From assembly GCA_035578155.1 (NCBI GenBank), contig JAPWDM010000007.1:33578413-33642412 (forward strand): DNA of 64,000 bases, read 5' to 3'. The notes beneath the pieces are model-generated. The model did not search any database and was not told where the DNA came from. It was given only the letters and a program-made list of their open reading frames with translations. Numbering within the stretch: the stretch's first letter is position 1; each line of letters begins with the position of its first letter. Source of the stretch: Brachynemurus nebulosus (Eukaryota; Arthropoda; Insecta; Neuroptera; Myrmeleontidae). Both the position numbers and the translations under genes were made by a program. Shown piece after piece: positions 35,246 through 46,298 of the stretch.

Positions 35246-36020
35246 CTCAAATTAAAAATTGTTTTAGTGTAGTTGACGTTTTGATGCTTGTTCGAATATT
35301 TTTTCCAACAACTGTTCGCTGCATGTACCTTTCAATTTTTCAAAATTTCTAGGTTAGGTGTATTCTAAAATTTCTTTTCGATCTTATTTTATAGTTATAG
35401 CACGATTTGTATGACACCGCTCAGAATATTTAAAAAGCAATAAGTTTGCTTACCCGCTAGCAGTAGGTCAACACGATTTGACCAATACTGCAATCAATAT
35501 TCTATAAAAATAATATTTGAGTTAAATGAAGTCATCTTGTCTCTCTTCGTCCAGGATAAAAATAATGTTAAAACCAACGGATAAGCGGATTTATGTAACA
35601 GATAACATTTTTCAATGTATTTGGTATCTGTATACGTCTAGTTTTAATATTTTTATTTTATATTACATTTCATTTCATTTATTTATATCTAGTATTTTTT
35701 TCCTTTGATAATGCTGCTACTGTAATTTTATGTTATGTATTTTACGCGCACCGTTTGGTGGCGATTATCATGTTGTTGATGACGCATTTGACAAAACCTT
35801 TTCCCTTATTTGGTGTCACGTTAAGCCAAGTGGCCGTATTTAATAACGATAATAGTAATGGAGTTTAACACTCATTTCTATACTAAGATATATACTAAGA
35901 TATACTGTCTATACTACTATTTCATTTTTTTTTTTGATTTTTATTCATTTTTTGGGCCATGTTATGGTGTCATCGAAACGTATATTTAGTTTTTGTCCAT
36001 TTTGATTTTTTGCTTGTCTT
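35246..36020. other. No recognisable feature
   Basis: AT-rich; the 60-codon frame at 35,526-35,708 has no recognisable domain. Confidence 0.4.
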
Positions 36021-36024
36021 TTTC

Positions 36025-36066
36025 GCTCTTGAAAATGATTATTTAAATAATCGAAACATGTGGAGC
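36025..36066 (+). ncRNA. Decayed hammerhead-like motif
   Basis: Stem I GCTC/GAGC, perfect 8-bp stem II GATTATTT/AAATAATC, GAAA, and palindromic stem III ACATGT are all in place. The first core strand is TTGAAAA instead of CTGANGA, and the cleavage-site base is G. It therefore has the hammerhead layout but cannot be active as read. Confidence 0.3.
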
Positions 36067-36229
36067 CGCTACCTCTAGATCCAATTTTGATTTTACCCAC
36101 AGTTTTGCAGGTTGTCGTTCCCTCGTTTAAGATTTTGATTTATATTCATGTTGCGTCGTCCGTTAAATTTTAATTACACGTTTTAAATTAAAAGATTTTA
36201 ATTTAATCGAGTAAATTAATTAAAATGTC

Positions 36230-36285
36230 TGCGATCGACTGTCGAACTGTTCGCGATTGACCGTTTGCCCACCACTGGTCTATAG
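36230..36285. mobile_element. hAT-type terminus with possible TSD GTCTATAG
   Basis: CCGTTTGCCCACCACTG ends at 36,277 (complement CAGTGGTGGGCAAACGG, a hAT-style end) and is followed by GTCTATAG. The same octamer follows the hAT end at 1,936. The left end was not found. Confidence 0.4.
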
Positions 36286-36427
36286 CATGCATCATCCGTA
36301 TCTTTCTTTCTGCAATTCTGAATTAAAAGGTTAACTTTATAGTTGCCTCTTTATAGTGTCAAAATGGCTTACTTTTTTCACGCCTAATAAAAAGTATTTA
36401 TATTACGCGTGGAAAAAAAGTAAACAA

Positions 36428-36613
36428 GTGATCGAATCTGCCGGACGTCCAGAACGATCATCGTCGTTGAAGAACTCGTACCACAAACGAAACCTTTGGC
36501 ACGGCTTTACCGTATATACCATCCAATCTGTCCTTAATTTCTTCTGGAGTTTGTCTTTCTTTTGTTAGAAATTTTATGACTACACGATATTCAATTTTTG
36601 AAACGGTTGACAT
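36428..36613 (-). pseudogene. Mariner-like transposase fossil (N-terminus)
   Basis: From ATG at 36,613-36,611 (minus strand) the frame reads MSTVSKIEYRVVIKFLTKER, then TPEEIKDRL and YGKAVPKVS, the first HTH region of a mariner-type transposase. The frame is then lost; another frame resumes with YEFFNDDDRSGRPADSIT, the D(D)xRSGRP linker normally found between the two HTH units. At least one indel and loss of the catalytic domain make it inactive. Confidence 0.75.
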
Positions 36614-36677
36614 ATTGAGTTTACACTTTTACAACAGAATAAATAAACTCGTCCACTGCGTTTATGACTGCGTTAAT

Positions 36678-36730
36678 ACAGAAAGTATTAAGTCTCTAGT
36701 TATGATTACTAGAGACTTAATACTTTCTGT
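36678..36730. repeat. Perfect 23-bp hairpin
   Basis: Arms 36,678-36,700 and 36,708-36,730 (ACAGAAAGTATTAAGTCTCT... and its complement) surround a 7-base loop. It sits 65 bases upstream of the mariner fossil's start codon, so it may derive from that element's end region. Confidence 0.85.
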
Positions 36731-36972
36731 GAGTATAAATTACGTCACCTAATAAGTTTAATTATGTTAGGCCGAGAACTTGGCGCACCCCACGTATATA
36801 TATAAGCCATAGTCATCTATTCATAGTCATTCTAATATAAGCCATGGTCATCCATGAATAATTCAAAACAAATATGTTAAACTAATTTTTTTAATGTAAC
36901 TGTCAAACTTTTAGAGATTATTTTTCCATTTTTTATTAATTTTGTTCATTTCAATTCAAAATTACAAAAAAT

Positions 36973-37101
36973 ATTGCATGCAACACGTGCAAAATGAGTG
37001 TTTTTTTTCACTCGTCGCAATTGTCCAACTCGATTTGCGACCTCGTTTGACAAATTTACGACTCGTGAAAAAAACACCTTCATTTTGCAACTTATTGCAT
37101 A
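36973..37101. mobile_element. Small foldback element
   Basis: TTGCATGCAACACGTGCAAA...GAGTGTTTTTTTTCAC is mirrored by GTGAAAAAAACACC...TTGCAACTTATTGCAT, giving imperfect arms of about 40 bases. Confidence 0.6.
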
Positions 37102-37104
37102 AAT

Positions 37105-38430
37105 AACTGTTTTATAATTGAAATAATTGATTATGAAATTAGTAACTGATCTTTATAATACTTATACTCGCAACAAATATTCGGCAACTATTCGGTCAAA
37201 TGTCGAATAGTGGAAATAAATAATATCTGACGCATATATTTACTTAAAGTATATTACATACGCATGCACAAATATACACAACTACATAACCATTACAGTG
37301 TCCAGTTATTAAATTCAGTCAAGTGATTTTACAAAATATACCCAAAAGTTTTTACGTCATAGTTGTTCAAATAAGTCTGTTAATATTTAAAAAATTATTC
37401 AATTAAAAAAAGTAAGTCAGTATTTAATTGTGGATCACGTCGAGTTTTAAAGAGACCTTCAAAAATTTAAATTGTTACAAACAACGTAACAAATATGTAT
37501 GATGTACAGCGTGCCTATAAATAAGATATGACCGTTTGGCTTAACACGACCATATTGTCGTTACATAAACACACGATATCATTAAATTTTATCGAAAATT
37601 AAAGATCGTTTGCTTGAAGGGATTATCACTGAATTATATTTCTATATAGGGTTCAAGTGTATTAAGTTTTATCGAGTATAATATCGGAAAGGCGCATGTA
37701 ACACCGGAGATATCACGTAACCAGGACTAATTTCAATGTATGGTCTATAATTTATTTTTATTTCAACTGATTATTGTGTTTTTTTATTGTTATGCGTTGC
37801 AAATTTTCTACAAGGACCTAACTCCTTTTCAAGGATTATCATTATTGTTAATATTTACGCGATCGATGATCCAGAAAATTACCAACGGGCATCAGAAGTC
37901 ATATTGTTTGCACAATATTTAACAAAGTAATAAAGTAGGTTAACAATGAGGGTTCTAAATTGTGCGAGTCGCACAAAAGTGGCGTCGTGGCGGGAGCAAT
38001 TGAAATCTGAAACAAATTCTGAATCGTCCTGTACGCTGAAAACTAACCTTGTTTCACCTACCAAACAGGATAACACACACAAATATCAAATTTATCATAA
38101 AACACATATATTATTTAAATAACAGTATGAGCATTTAAATCTGCAGTTGGATGAGACCTGGTGGTATTCATACGGGAAAATATGAATAGAAGGTTAAAAG
38201 GGTAGGAAATATTTTAACTTGTACATTGAGTATATATTATACGTATATGTGTACATATAAATATGTAGGAACCGGGAAACAGACAAATATCATTCATCCA
38301 CAGACATATAATTGTTCGTCCGTCTGTCGGTCGATCTTATAATGTGTACCGAATGTTCTGTGGAAGTTAATTATGGAAAACTATTTAATTTACAAAATAA
38401 AACAACTCGTAATCTAAATATATAATAAAA
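37105..38430. other. No recognisable feature
   Basis: AT-rich; short frames at 37,740-37,922 and 37,879-38,082 overlap each other on opposite strands and match no domain. Confidence 0.45.
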
Positions 38431-38912
38431 TGATAAGTGGAGTTTTCGATGTGCGCAAAAACTGTTGAGCTGATTTCGATGAAACTTTGTCAATTTTTTC
38501 CTTAGAGGCTTGGTTAACACCTTCAGTAAAATTATCATAATATCCGTTCGAAAAATTTTTTAAAATCCAGTTGACGCCCCTTTAAGGTTCGTTGACGTAA
38601 CCTAATCTAATGCGTATCCTTTTTGGAAATTATACTCTACGATTTTTCTCTAGTTTGTGTGGTCGAATTTTCTAGAATATATCGGTACATTTTAAAGATA
38701 TGTGTCCGCTTGAACTGTAAGTACAGTCAACCATATAAAATGAAATCAACGACAAATATAATAAAGAGTATTGAGTAGGGCATCTGGAAAGGACGAGGCG
38801 ACAAGGAGGTCAGATAAGAGAATTCGGTGTTTGTTTAATTTTTTCCCTGTGCATTGAAACAAATTTTACATTTTACCTCATTCACTATTTAATATTTGCT
38901 AACCGGAATTGA

Positions 38913-38975
38913 TTCAATGTATTTATTTATATGCCATTCGGTTTGAAGAATGTTCCAAAGAGTAGTTTTTTTTTA
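38913..38975 (+). pseudogene. LTR-retroelement RT fragment (MPFGLKN motif)
   Basis: A short frame holds MPFGLKNVP at 38,931-38,957, the conserved reverse-transcriptase block of Gypsy-type elements. It is bounded upstream by a stop at 38,910-38,912 and is only about 20 codons long. It belongs with the YMDD block and env remnant downstream as one decayed errantivirus-like copy. Confidence 0.6.
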
Positions 38976-39261
38976 CCGTTGCAGAAAAAGCACGTTTCAA
39001 CCAGCTACACAGGTTATCTAATACTGGTACAACGGACTTCTTGAATATGTGAACTAATCAGTAGTGGGATGCATCAGGCGGAATAGGCATAGGTGCGATA
39101 GTGGATAGCTTTACGGTCGGATGCAACGGTAAGGTCAACTTTTTTTTCCTATTTAATCAATAAATAATTAACGAACTATGAAATTATGGTGACCAGAATT
39201 ATGCTGCCATCAATTAATGACCACTGTAGTGTATTCATTTTATCCATGAACTGTTACGAGT

Positions 39262-39310
39262 TTAATATTATGGACTATATGGATGATTTTAAAGTTATTT
39301 AATACTGATC
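39262..39310 (+). pseudogene. RT catalytic-box fragment (YMDD)
   Basis: Contains YMDDF at 39,276-39,290, in the same reading phase as the MPFGLKN block but about 340 bases downstream rather than the usual 100 or so. A foreign or duplicated segment, or heavy decay, separates them. Stops follow directly. Confidence 0.5.
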
Positions 39311-39398
39311 AAAGAGTTCAAACATTTTCTCTTACAATATTATTTAACATTTTGTAATATTTGAAACAAATTTCGTTCAACAATATAACAATTTATGC

Positions 39399-39770
39399 AA
39401 CCACTGTAAGACCTCACCACTTTTGGTACATAACCGCTGTAACCTTATTACTTTCGGTACATAATCACTGTAACCTTACTACTTTTGGTACATAACCACT
39501 GTATCCTTACTACTTTTGGTGCATAACCGCTGTAACCTTGCTACTTTTGGTACATAACCGCTGTATCTTTACCACTTTCGGTACATAACCGCTGTAACCT
39601 TATTACTTTCGGTACATAACCACTGTAACCTTACTACTTTTGGTACATAACCGCTGTATCTTTACTACTTTTGGTGCATAACCGCTGTAATCTTACTACT
39701 TTTGGTACAGAACTGCTGTAACCTTACTACTTTTGGTACAAAACTGCTATGACCTTTCTACTTTTGGTAT
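39399..39770 (+). repeat. 31-bp satellite, about 12 copies
   Basis: ACTTTTGGTA starts recur at exactly 31-base spacing from 39,419 to 39,760. The unit reads ACTTTTGGTACATAACCGCT then GTAACCTTACT, with 1-4 differences per copy (ACTTTCGG, CACTG, GTATC). It lies between the RT and env remnants. Confidence 0.95.
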
Positions 39771-39943
39771 GAAAATTTGATGGATAAGGTAAATCGAACC
39801 TGGTAGGTCCGAAGTGACATTTTCTAATACCGAACTTGCAAGATACCATTACAGGAAAATTCCCAAGCGAAAACTAAAGGAACCTCCTTTGTTGCAAGAT
39901 CGTCCTAACCTTAATAACAATGAAAACACTCCAGAAGATATAG

Positions 39944-40492
39944 ATCACAGATATGACTCACAACTCGGGGCTAGTAGGGATTGAATTAGACTCAGCACGA
40001 TTAATTAAAGATTATTACAAAATTCATAGATATTGTAAATCTTGAAAATTATAAAGAGAACTTAATCGAAATAAACTATACCATCGCACTTCTAGAAAAA
40101 TGCAAAGTTTCAAAAAATATTATAGACACTATCCACTTAAAACATAAAGAATTAGAAAATTTGTTTAATCAGCTCTATCCCAAACGAACGAAACGTTACT
40201 TAATATATGGACTAGAGTCTGTAATAAAATTCATTACCGGCAACATGGACAATAAGGTCGCAGGGACTATCAATAAAGAAATAGAAATACTCAAACTAAA
40301 CCAGCACAATTTACTATTCTAGATAAATAAACAAGTTAAAATAAACGAACAGATGATTCAACGACTGGACAACATTACGCAATACATAAATAATCAACAA
40401 GAAATTATAAATAACCCTTTACAAGATACCACTTTATTTTTCATAATTTTGACAATGATTTCGAGCATTGGTTCATTTTTAAGCAGAATTTG
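39944..40492 (+). pseudogene. Errantivirus-like envelope (F-type) remnant
   Basis: Weak frames together resemble the envelope protein of insect Gypsy-group (errantivirus) endogenous elements. There is an N-terminal region, a dibasic site followed by a hydrophobic segment, then polar helical sequence and a hydrophobic C-terminal stretch. The copy is broken: a frameshift lies near 40,020, an in-frame TAG at about 40,321, and the N-terminal signal region is missing. RT fragments of the same kind lie upstream in the expected pol-env order. No LTRs were identified. It is an old, non-functional insertion. Confidence 0.6.
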
Positions 40493-41775
40493 AAAATTTT
40501 TTGACCATAATCATCATTTTTAACAAATAAAGTGATATTTTATCAAGTATATTTGTTTTATTATTTACTTGAAATCAAGTTATAATCGAGAATAAGTCAA
40601 AGTATTCAAGTTGTTTAAGTCAATAGATATTAGAATATCGTTTAGAAACTTAGAGATACTTGAAAATCAATTCTGTTAACAGAATCAGAACCGACAGGCG
40701 TTTTGATTTGAACTCGTTCCAAAATTTAACCGACAATCTAATTTTGGTTTTAGTATTTTTATAACAACCAAACTCAACCGAAAACTAATCTGATGATTTA
40801 AATAAAAAAAAATAATTAAAAATTAAATATTATTAAAAAATAGTACGCCTTTTAAGTACCTACTAAAATATTATTGAGAGCTGAAAAAAACACTCATGTT
40901 TTTTAAAAAAAAATTGATTCAGCAAAATATTTTTATTAAACAAGTGGCGATTTTTTTGCTTATACTGAGTAAATATAAAAAGTAATTATAACAAAAATAT
41001 ATGATAATAGTTTTATGGAAATGGTATAAGCGGATGGCGTTTACGTTGCCATGTAGAAAATGAAATGAGTATATAGTATGCGACACGTGTACATCAACGG
41101 CCAAAATATACCGTACACCAAAACAATTTTTGTATAAAAAATAAATCGAAAGTATCAATATATTATTTCAAGCATTAAGTGTATATTATTTCAAGCATTA
41201 TTTTCAAAACGTGTACGAATCAACAATATTTGAAAAATGTTTTCGGTCAGAACGGTTTTTCCATAATATATGGTTGTGGTATCACAATTTATGATCGGGA
41301 TTGTATACAATGTATTAACACGGATACGTAGTGATAATTTAAATTCAAAATTTGTGTTGTTCCGTTCGTTAAAAAGTTTTTTATAAAATAAACAAATACG
41401 ATGCTGGAATATAATTTTCGACTTGGATGTCTTTTACTTGCAAATCACAATTGCTACTGTGCTGTAAGGTCGCCGATCTGATTATAAAGTAGTAATGTGG
41501 CATTACTATTATAATAAGTGATAAAGAATGGTGATATTGTCGCTCCCATGGATTTTACAGTTTAATATTTTTCAAAGTATTAATTTTGCGTATTGAAAGT
41601 TTAACCACTGTGTATAATCAAAAATGCATTTCTATACAGAAGTAGCAAAATATTCACGTATTTCAACTCAATTTGTTACTCAAAATTATGCAGGAAAAAT
41701 CTAAGTGATATATGCGTTACGTTTAATACTCTGATTTTGATAGCTACTGTTAACGTGGTTGCTCTGACATGAGAT
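40493..41775. other. No recognisable feature
   Basis: AT-rich; the frame 40,919-41,158 (minus) has no domain. LTR sequence of the errantivirus-like copy could be here but was not recognisable. Confidence 0.4.
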
Positions 41776-41779
41776 GGTC

Positions 41780-42087
41780 AGGTACAAAAGTATATCTCCA
41801 GAAAAAAATTTTCTTTTATCAAAAATTAAATAATGTATTAATATTCTTCAGTTATTATATTTGTATACCACTTGTTTTTTTTTAATTTTCGCGCGCTTAT
41901 GTTGTAGCAACATAAAAACATTGTTGAAAAAGCGTAGTAAAAACGTTGTAAAATGATGTTTATAAATTATATTTAAAAAATGGCGTGGTGAATAATTTTT
42001 ATTTCTTATTAAATATGGTTTGTAACTTTGTATTTTATAACATATTAAATTTTTATCAAATTCCTTTGATAGATTTCATTTTATTAA
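41780..42087 (+). repeat. Dispersed repeat (GTTGTAGCAA family), copy 2
   Basis: Second copy of 33,835-34,127, same strand, with scattered substitutions and an A-rich end. It abuts the GTCCGGACCCC block that follows. Confidence 0.8.
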
Positions 42088-42345
42088 AAAAAAATAGAGT
42101 CTAAGGGGTCCGGACCCCCTAAAATTGCCTGGAAAGTTTCCTTCAATTTATTTTATTTATATTAAAAAGTAAAATTTTTAGTGGTTTACTAATATTTTTT
42201 ATTTGAAAAACAAATTTTCGGAGACAACATTTTATTACAACATTTTCCATTGTTATCGGAGAACTGCGTTATCAAAAAATTTGATAATTTAAATTTTTGT
42301 TGGACCCCCTGTAGATATGTAGTTGTTGCGTCCCTGCTTTCTGAT
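42088..42345. mobile_element. Repeat block shared with 17,511-17,710
   Basis: Matches the 17.5-kb element in CCTAAAATT(G/A)CCTG and TTACTAATATTTTTTATTT and in ACATTTTATTACAACATT. Its right end, read on the minus strand, is GCAGGGACGCAACAACTACA; the 17.5-kb copy shows GAGACGCAACAAC at its left end. This may be an independent element sitting inside a pogo-like one. Confidence 0.5.
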
Positions 42346-42366
42346 ATTAAAAATAAATGAAAATCG

Positions 42367-42441
42367 CTTAGACAAGTTGCTGAATATTTCCATGTTCCCA
42401 AATCGACCTTGCATGATAGACTCAAAGGCAAATCGAAATAA
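42367..42441 (+). pseudogene. Pipsqueak-type HTH fragment of a pogo-like transposase
   Basis: A 24-codon frame reads LRQVAEYFHVPKSTLHDRLK and then GKSK, ending in TAA. This is the core of the HTH_psq domain (two helices with V-P-K-S-T-L-x-x-R) used by pogo/Tigger-type transposases to bind their ends. An in-frame stop at 42,358-42,360 cuts it on the N-terminal side. The pogo-like terminus at 42,832 lies downstream. Confidence 0.7.
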
Positions 42442-42594
42442 AATTCGTTTAAATCCAAAATATTTTATTCCACCCATCAAAAGTCATTCGCTGATGCAGT
42501 TATTTATCTTAGCGAATTTCCAGATTGGAAATTCAGCTATTTTTATCTTTTTATGTCCGATTTTACCCATATGCATGACTGAATGTCATTTTAT

Positions 42595-42832
42595 ATTGCA
42601 AATAAAGTACTGTCCAGATTCGCCCCACACATAGCGGCGAATCTAGACACTATATAACCAAAAAAAAAAAAAAGTTGCAGTACCAATTTTGACATTTTTA
42701 TTACTGCCCTATATGCTCGTGATATTCAAGCATTTAAATTATTTTTTTAGAATTTTTTAGATAAACTCTAAACAATTTATTGTCAAAAAACTGAAAAAAT
42801 CGTCCAGATTCGTCCCAACTGACGGGTATGTC
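42595..42832. mobile_element. Pogo-like element right end
   Basis: Ends GTCCAGATTCGTCCCAACTG then ACGGG, followed by TA, matching the right end of the 17,040 element. Additional copies of the GTCCAGATTCGCCCC / GGCGAATCTAGACA motif lie at 42,611-42,652 as an inverted pair. Confidence 0.6.
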
Positions 42833-42835
42833 TGC

Positions 42836-43636
42836 TTACAATTTTCAATATGTGCAAATTTGAATAAATTTTTTATTTTTTATTTTAGTGTGACATTCAT
42901 TATTTATAATCAGTGTTGATCAATAGGGCTTTTTAATTAGTATTAATTTCAACTAATTAATACAAATCAATAAGCTCATTTGAACTTTTATTAGGTATAC
43001 AGAATAATCCGGATTGTTCGGTTCTGTTTTTGGACTAGAAATATTCCGATTTGTTGCACTTGTATGATTATTGGTCTGACTTTTACATACAGTTATCAGC
43101 TTCTTTCACTGGCAACTCCATCCAAAAATATTGTTCAAAATATATGCAAACTGTTTCCCTTGTAAAAAACAGTCCCATATCTATTAATATATTAAAATAT
43201 ACAAAATATTTATATATTAAACTTATCAAAACAGTTATTTGTCTTATCGGCGTGCTCGTGGCGCTTCCCCTTCCATTTTCACCCCCTCCCACACCCCTGT
43301 CCGGCCGCCTGTCGAAAATTCGGTCACATATATTTTCATTTTGATCGTACTATTCATGAATTTATCGACTAGCGTTGGGGAGTCGTAGAAGTTTTTCATA
43401 ATTTTAAAAAATTTTCAAGGGAAAATATTACAAAAGAAAATCTTTCCGTAAAAATTTACATATCTCTGCAAAACAGATTTTAAAATAAGATATGGCTGTG
43501 TGTAATAGGTGGACATCAACATCCGAAATTCGATTTGAAGTGTTAAATGGTCATTATCAGGACGGTGGTCAAGTTATTACTAAGTTTTGAAAATGACTAA
43601 ATAGATTGAAACATATTTCAGGAACCGGATGATACC
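42836..43636. other. No gene recognised
   Basis: Contains a C-rich stretch (43,255-43,312). Frames on both strands overlap and match no domain. Confidence 0.4.
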
Positions 43637-43641
43637 GTATA

Positions 43642-43728
43642 CAGGGTGTAAAACAAATAACTTTCGTCCTCTTGTGGGATGACTCATAGCACCCTGTAGA
43701 CCCTGTAAAACCGCAGGAATTTTTTCGG

Positions 43729-43819
<91 letters not shown>

Positions 43820-43927
43820 GGGTGCAAGGGAAATAACTCTTATCCTTTTGAGGGGTGACGCATTAGTGTCTACAGGGTGCTATGAGTCACCCCACAAAAG
43901 GACGACAGTTATTTGTTTTACACCCTG
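43642..43927. mobile_element. TA-flanked CAGGGTGTAAAA MITE with (TA)n centre, 286 bp
   Basis: The arms 43,641-43,701 and 43,868-43,928 are inverted with 58 of 61 matches, starting CAGGGTGTAAAACAAATAAC. TA lies at each border. The centre is a (TA)n tract (43,731-43,804) followed by another partial copy of the end motif (AGGGTGCAAGGGAAATAACT). It is related to the element at 54,168. Confidence 0.85.
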
Positions 43928-43929
43928 TA

Positions 43930-44352
43930 CATGCATTTAAGTGAGTCTGTTGTTTTGTTATAGTTGGCAACATCCAACAAATTTTTCAAAGATTTTTCAA
44001 TATTTTTGTGCAAAACTGACTCATCCTTAGTTACCAGAATTATTCGCCTCTGGTAAAAGATATTGAAAATCACTTACTTTGAGTATCATCAATGAAAAAT
44101 TTAATATTCTGTTATTAGTTTCCTGTTATCACGCGCGTCTCGCTCCATTACAAAATTACTATTCACTCGTTCAAATTCATATTTCCAAGTGAACCTTTCT
44201 AGTTTTAAAGATCCTTTTATAATAAAACTACTACTCGAATGATAGAGGGATAATTAATGAACCTTCCAGGAAGCGGGTGGCAAAGGAACGTAATAATGTC
44301 TAATTTAGACGATCAGAGTTAATAAAAGTATGAATATAATAATATATACGAG
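43930..44352. other. No recognisable feature
   Basis: AT-rich spacer between two TA-flanked MITEs. Confidence 0.4.
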
Positions 44353-44354
44353 TA

Positions 44355-44866
44355 CAGCTGAACTCTTTTTTATGCGGTCCTTTTTTGTGCGGTTTTTTAT
44401 GCGATTTTCTTTATGCGGTTTGTAAAAAATGGCCATTAAAATGCATAATGTGAATCAAAATCACGAGACAGTAAGAAACTTATACAATTACTATAATAAC
44501 TTTCTTTGATAAAAATACTTTTTAACGGCATTTAATCAATACATTGCATAAGAACATAAATTATTGCATCATTTAATTTTGTTGCAGATGTATTTTTCAA
44601 AATTTTTATAATGTTATAAAATTGAAATAAAATGTTTCTACGTGTAAATTAATGTTTTATCTTGTTTATAGAAGCAACTTCTAAGGAAATTTCCAAGTTT
44701 CGAGCGTTTTGAGTTATGTTTTCTCAATGAAACTTTTTATGCGGTCCCGACCAACCGCATAAAAAAGTTTTTTTTTATAGCTATTTATAATGTTTTTAAA
44801 TATATTTTTTTTTGTGCGATTTTTTTTATGTGCTCCGTATTCACCGCACAAAAAAGAGTTCAACTG
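44355..44866. mobile_element. TA-flanked TATGCGGT-box MITE, copy 2 (512 bp)
   Basis: Starts CAGCTGAACTCTTTTTTATG, ends with the complement of CAGTTGAACTCTTTTTTGTG, with TA at 44,353-44,354 and 44,867-44,868. It is in inverted orientation to copy 1 at 6,223. TATGCGGT and ACCGCATA boxes occur several times near both ends. Confidence 0.85.
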
Positions 44867-45274
44867 TATGTCTTAAAATTCACAAGGTATATTTTCAGTT
44901 TTTTTAAATTTTTTTTTTTTTTTTTTTAAATAATTTCGGTGGTTGGTAGTAGCAAACGGTAACATAGATTCCGCCCGGAAAAAAAGGAAGAAAACAATGT
45001 GAGCGAAGAGAGTAAATGATATTTTTTGTCACTGTCTGTTTCGAATGTTTGTCGGTTAGAAAATTTGTTTATTGCCAAAATAATAATAATTTATTAAGTT
45101 GTTTGTTAACTTTCATGGGCGGTGCGGGAACGGGAAGAATCCACGGAATTCGAGCTTTTATATGTACATCAACTCGTGGCGTTCTTCGAGTTTTAATAAT
45201 TTTTTTCTTTTGTTTCGATGTTGTGAACATTTTTGGACGGTTAGTGTACTTAAATGACGTCACTGTAGTAGATG

Positions 45275-46298
45275 TAGTGATGGGCGACGGGAAAATTCCC
45301 ATTTGGGTATTTATTGGGTATTTACACGGGAAAATTCCCGAAACCTGGGTAAAAACGATTACTTAGCTGTACTTCTTTGCAAATGTGTTTTTTTAATTAG
45401 ATCTAGCTGTATATTTGTTAATTGTGCGTGGAGGTTTAAATAATATAATGTTGATGTAAGACCATTTATTTCAAATGATAAAGGTACAAAATATACAAAT
45501 TAACATTAAATATAAACAAGTATCAATATGAAATCAAATTTTGTGTCATTATTATTTTGTAAATGATAATCAGTCTTATGCAAATTATTAAATAACATTA
45601 CAGATTCTATTATTAAGAAATGAAGAAAATCAAAATCAACAATGTAATTTTAAAACAAAGTTATTTAAATTATTATTATCATAAAACCATTTCAGTACAT
45701 ATTGAATGTTTATTTATCTTTAAATTTAAAAATACATGCATACATATTATGTCGGATCAACTTAAGATGACTTTTCAACGAAGTTAGCAATTAATTTAAA
45801 TTTATAACTCAATGTGTTCAAATTTCAGAGAAATATCTACGATTTAAAAAAAAAAATGCCACGAAGTTCAATACTGACAAGTGAGAATCGAGCTAAAATT
45901 TCGACGTTTCGGAAATTGTAGTACGTAAAACATAATCCAAAGGGGCGAAAACTATGGAAAACATTGTTGTGGTAGGCCCAGGAAATTGGCGTCGAAAAAT
46001 GAAACGCGTATTCTACAACTAGCGACGAAAATAAATTGTCTAGAGGAAAACTGTCGAACAAAAACTGTATAATAACGCGATATATTAATTAGTATTTACG
46101 TAGTCTGAAGATTAATTACTTACGTTTAGCAAATATTCTTTATGAAACAGCGATTTTGATAGTTTAATTCCAAAGTATTACGATAAATAATAAATTAAAA
46201 TAAATACCCACTTTTCGGGAATATTCCCGGGAATTTACCCCGTTTTTACCCACTTTGGGAATTTTCCCGGGAAAATTCCGGATAGAATGCCATCTCTA
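45275..46298. mobile_element. hAT-type non-autonomous element, 1,024 bp
   Basis: Starts TAGTGATGGGC, ends with the complement of TAGAGATGGCA. Perfect 8-bp duplication AGTAGATG at 45,267-45,274 and 46,299-46,306. Both ends carry GGGAAAATTCCC palindromes and GGGTATTT/TACCCACTTT strings as inverted arrays. Its interior holds a Tc1-type DNA-binding fossil (next entry), not a hAT transposase. Confidence 0.9.
45856..46072 (+). pseudogene. Tc1-type transposase DNA-binding fossil
   Basis: Two frames. First, MPRSSILTSENRAKISTF from ATG 45,856, ending at a TAG at 45,919-45,921; this resembles the first helix region of the Tc1 paired-type HTH. Second, from 45,953 in another frame, YGKHCCGRPRKLASKNETRI, which includes the GRPRKL AT-hook-like linker of Tc1 transposases, ending TAA 46,070-46,072. 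A deletion/frameshift separates them and no catalytic part remains. Confidence 0.6.
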
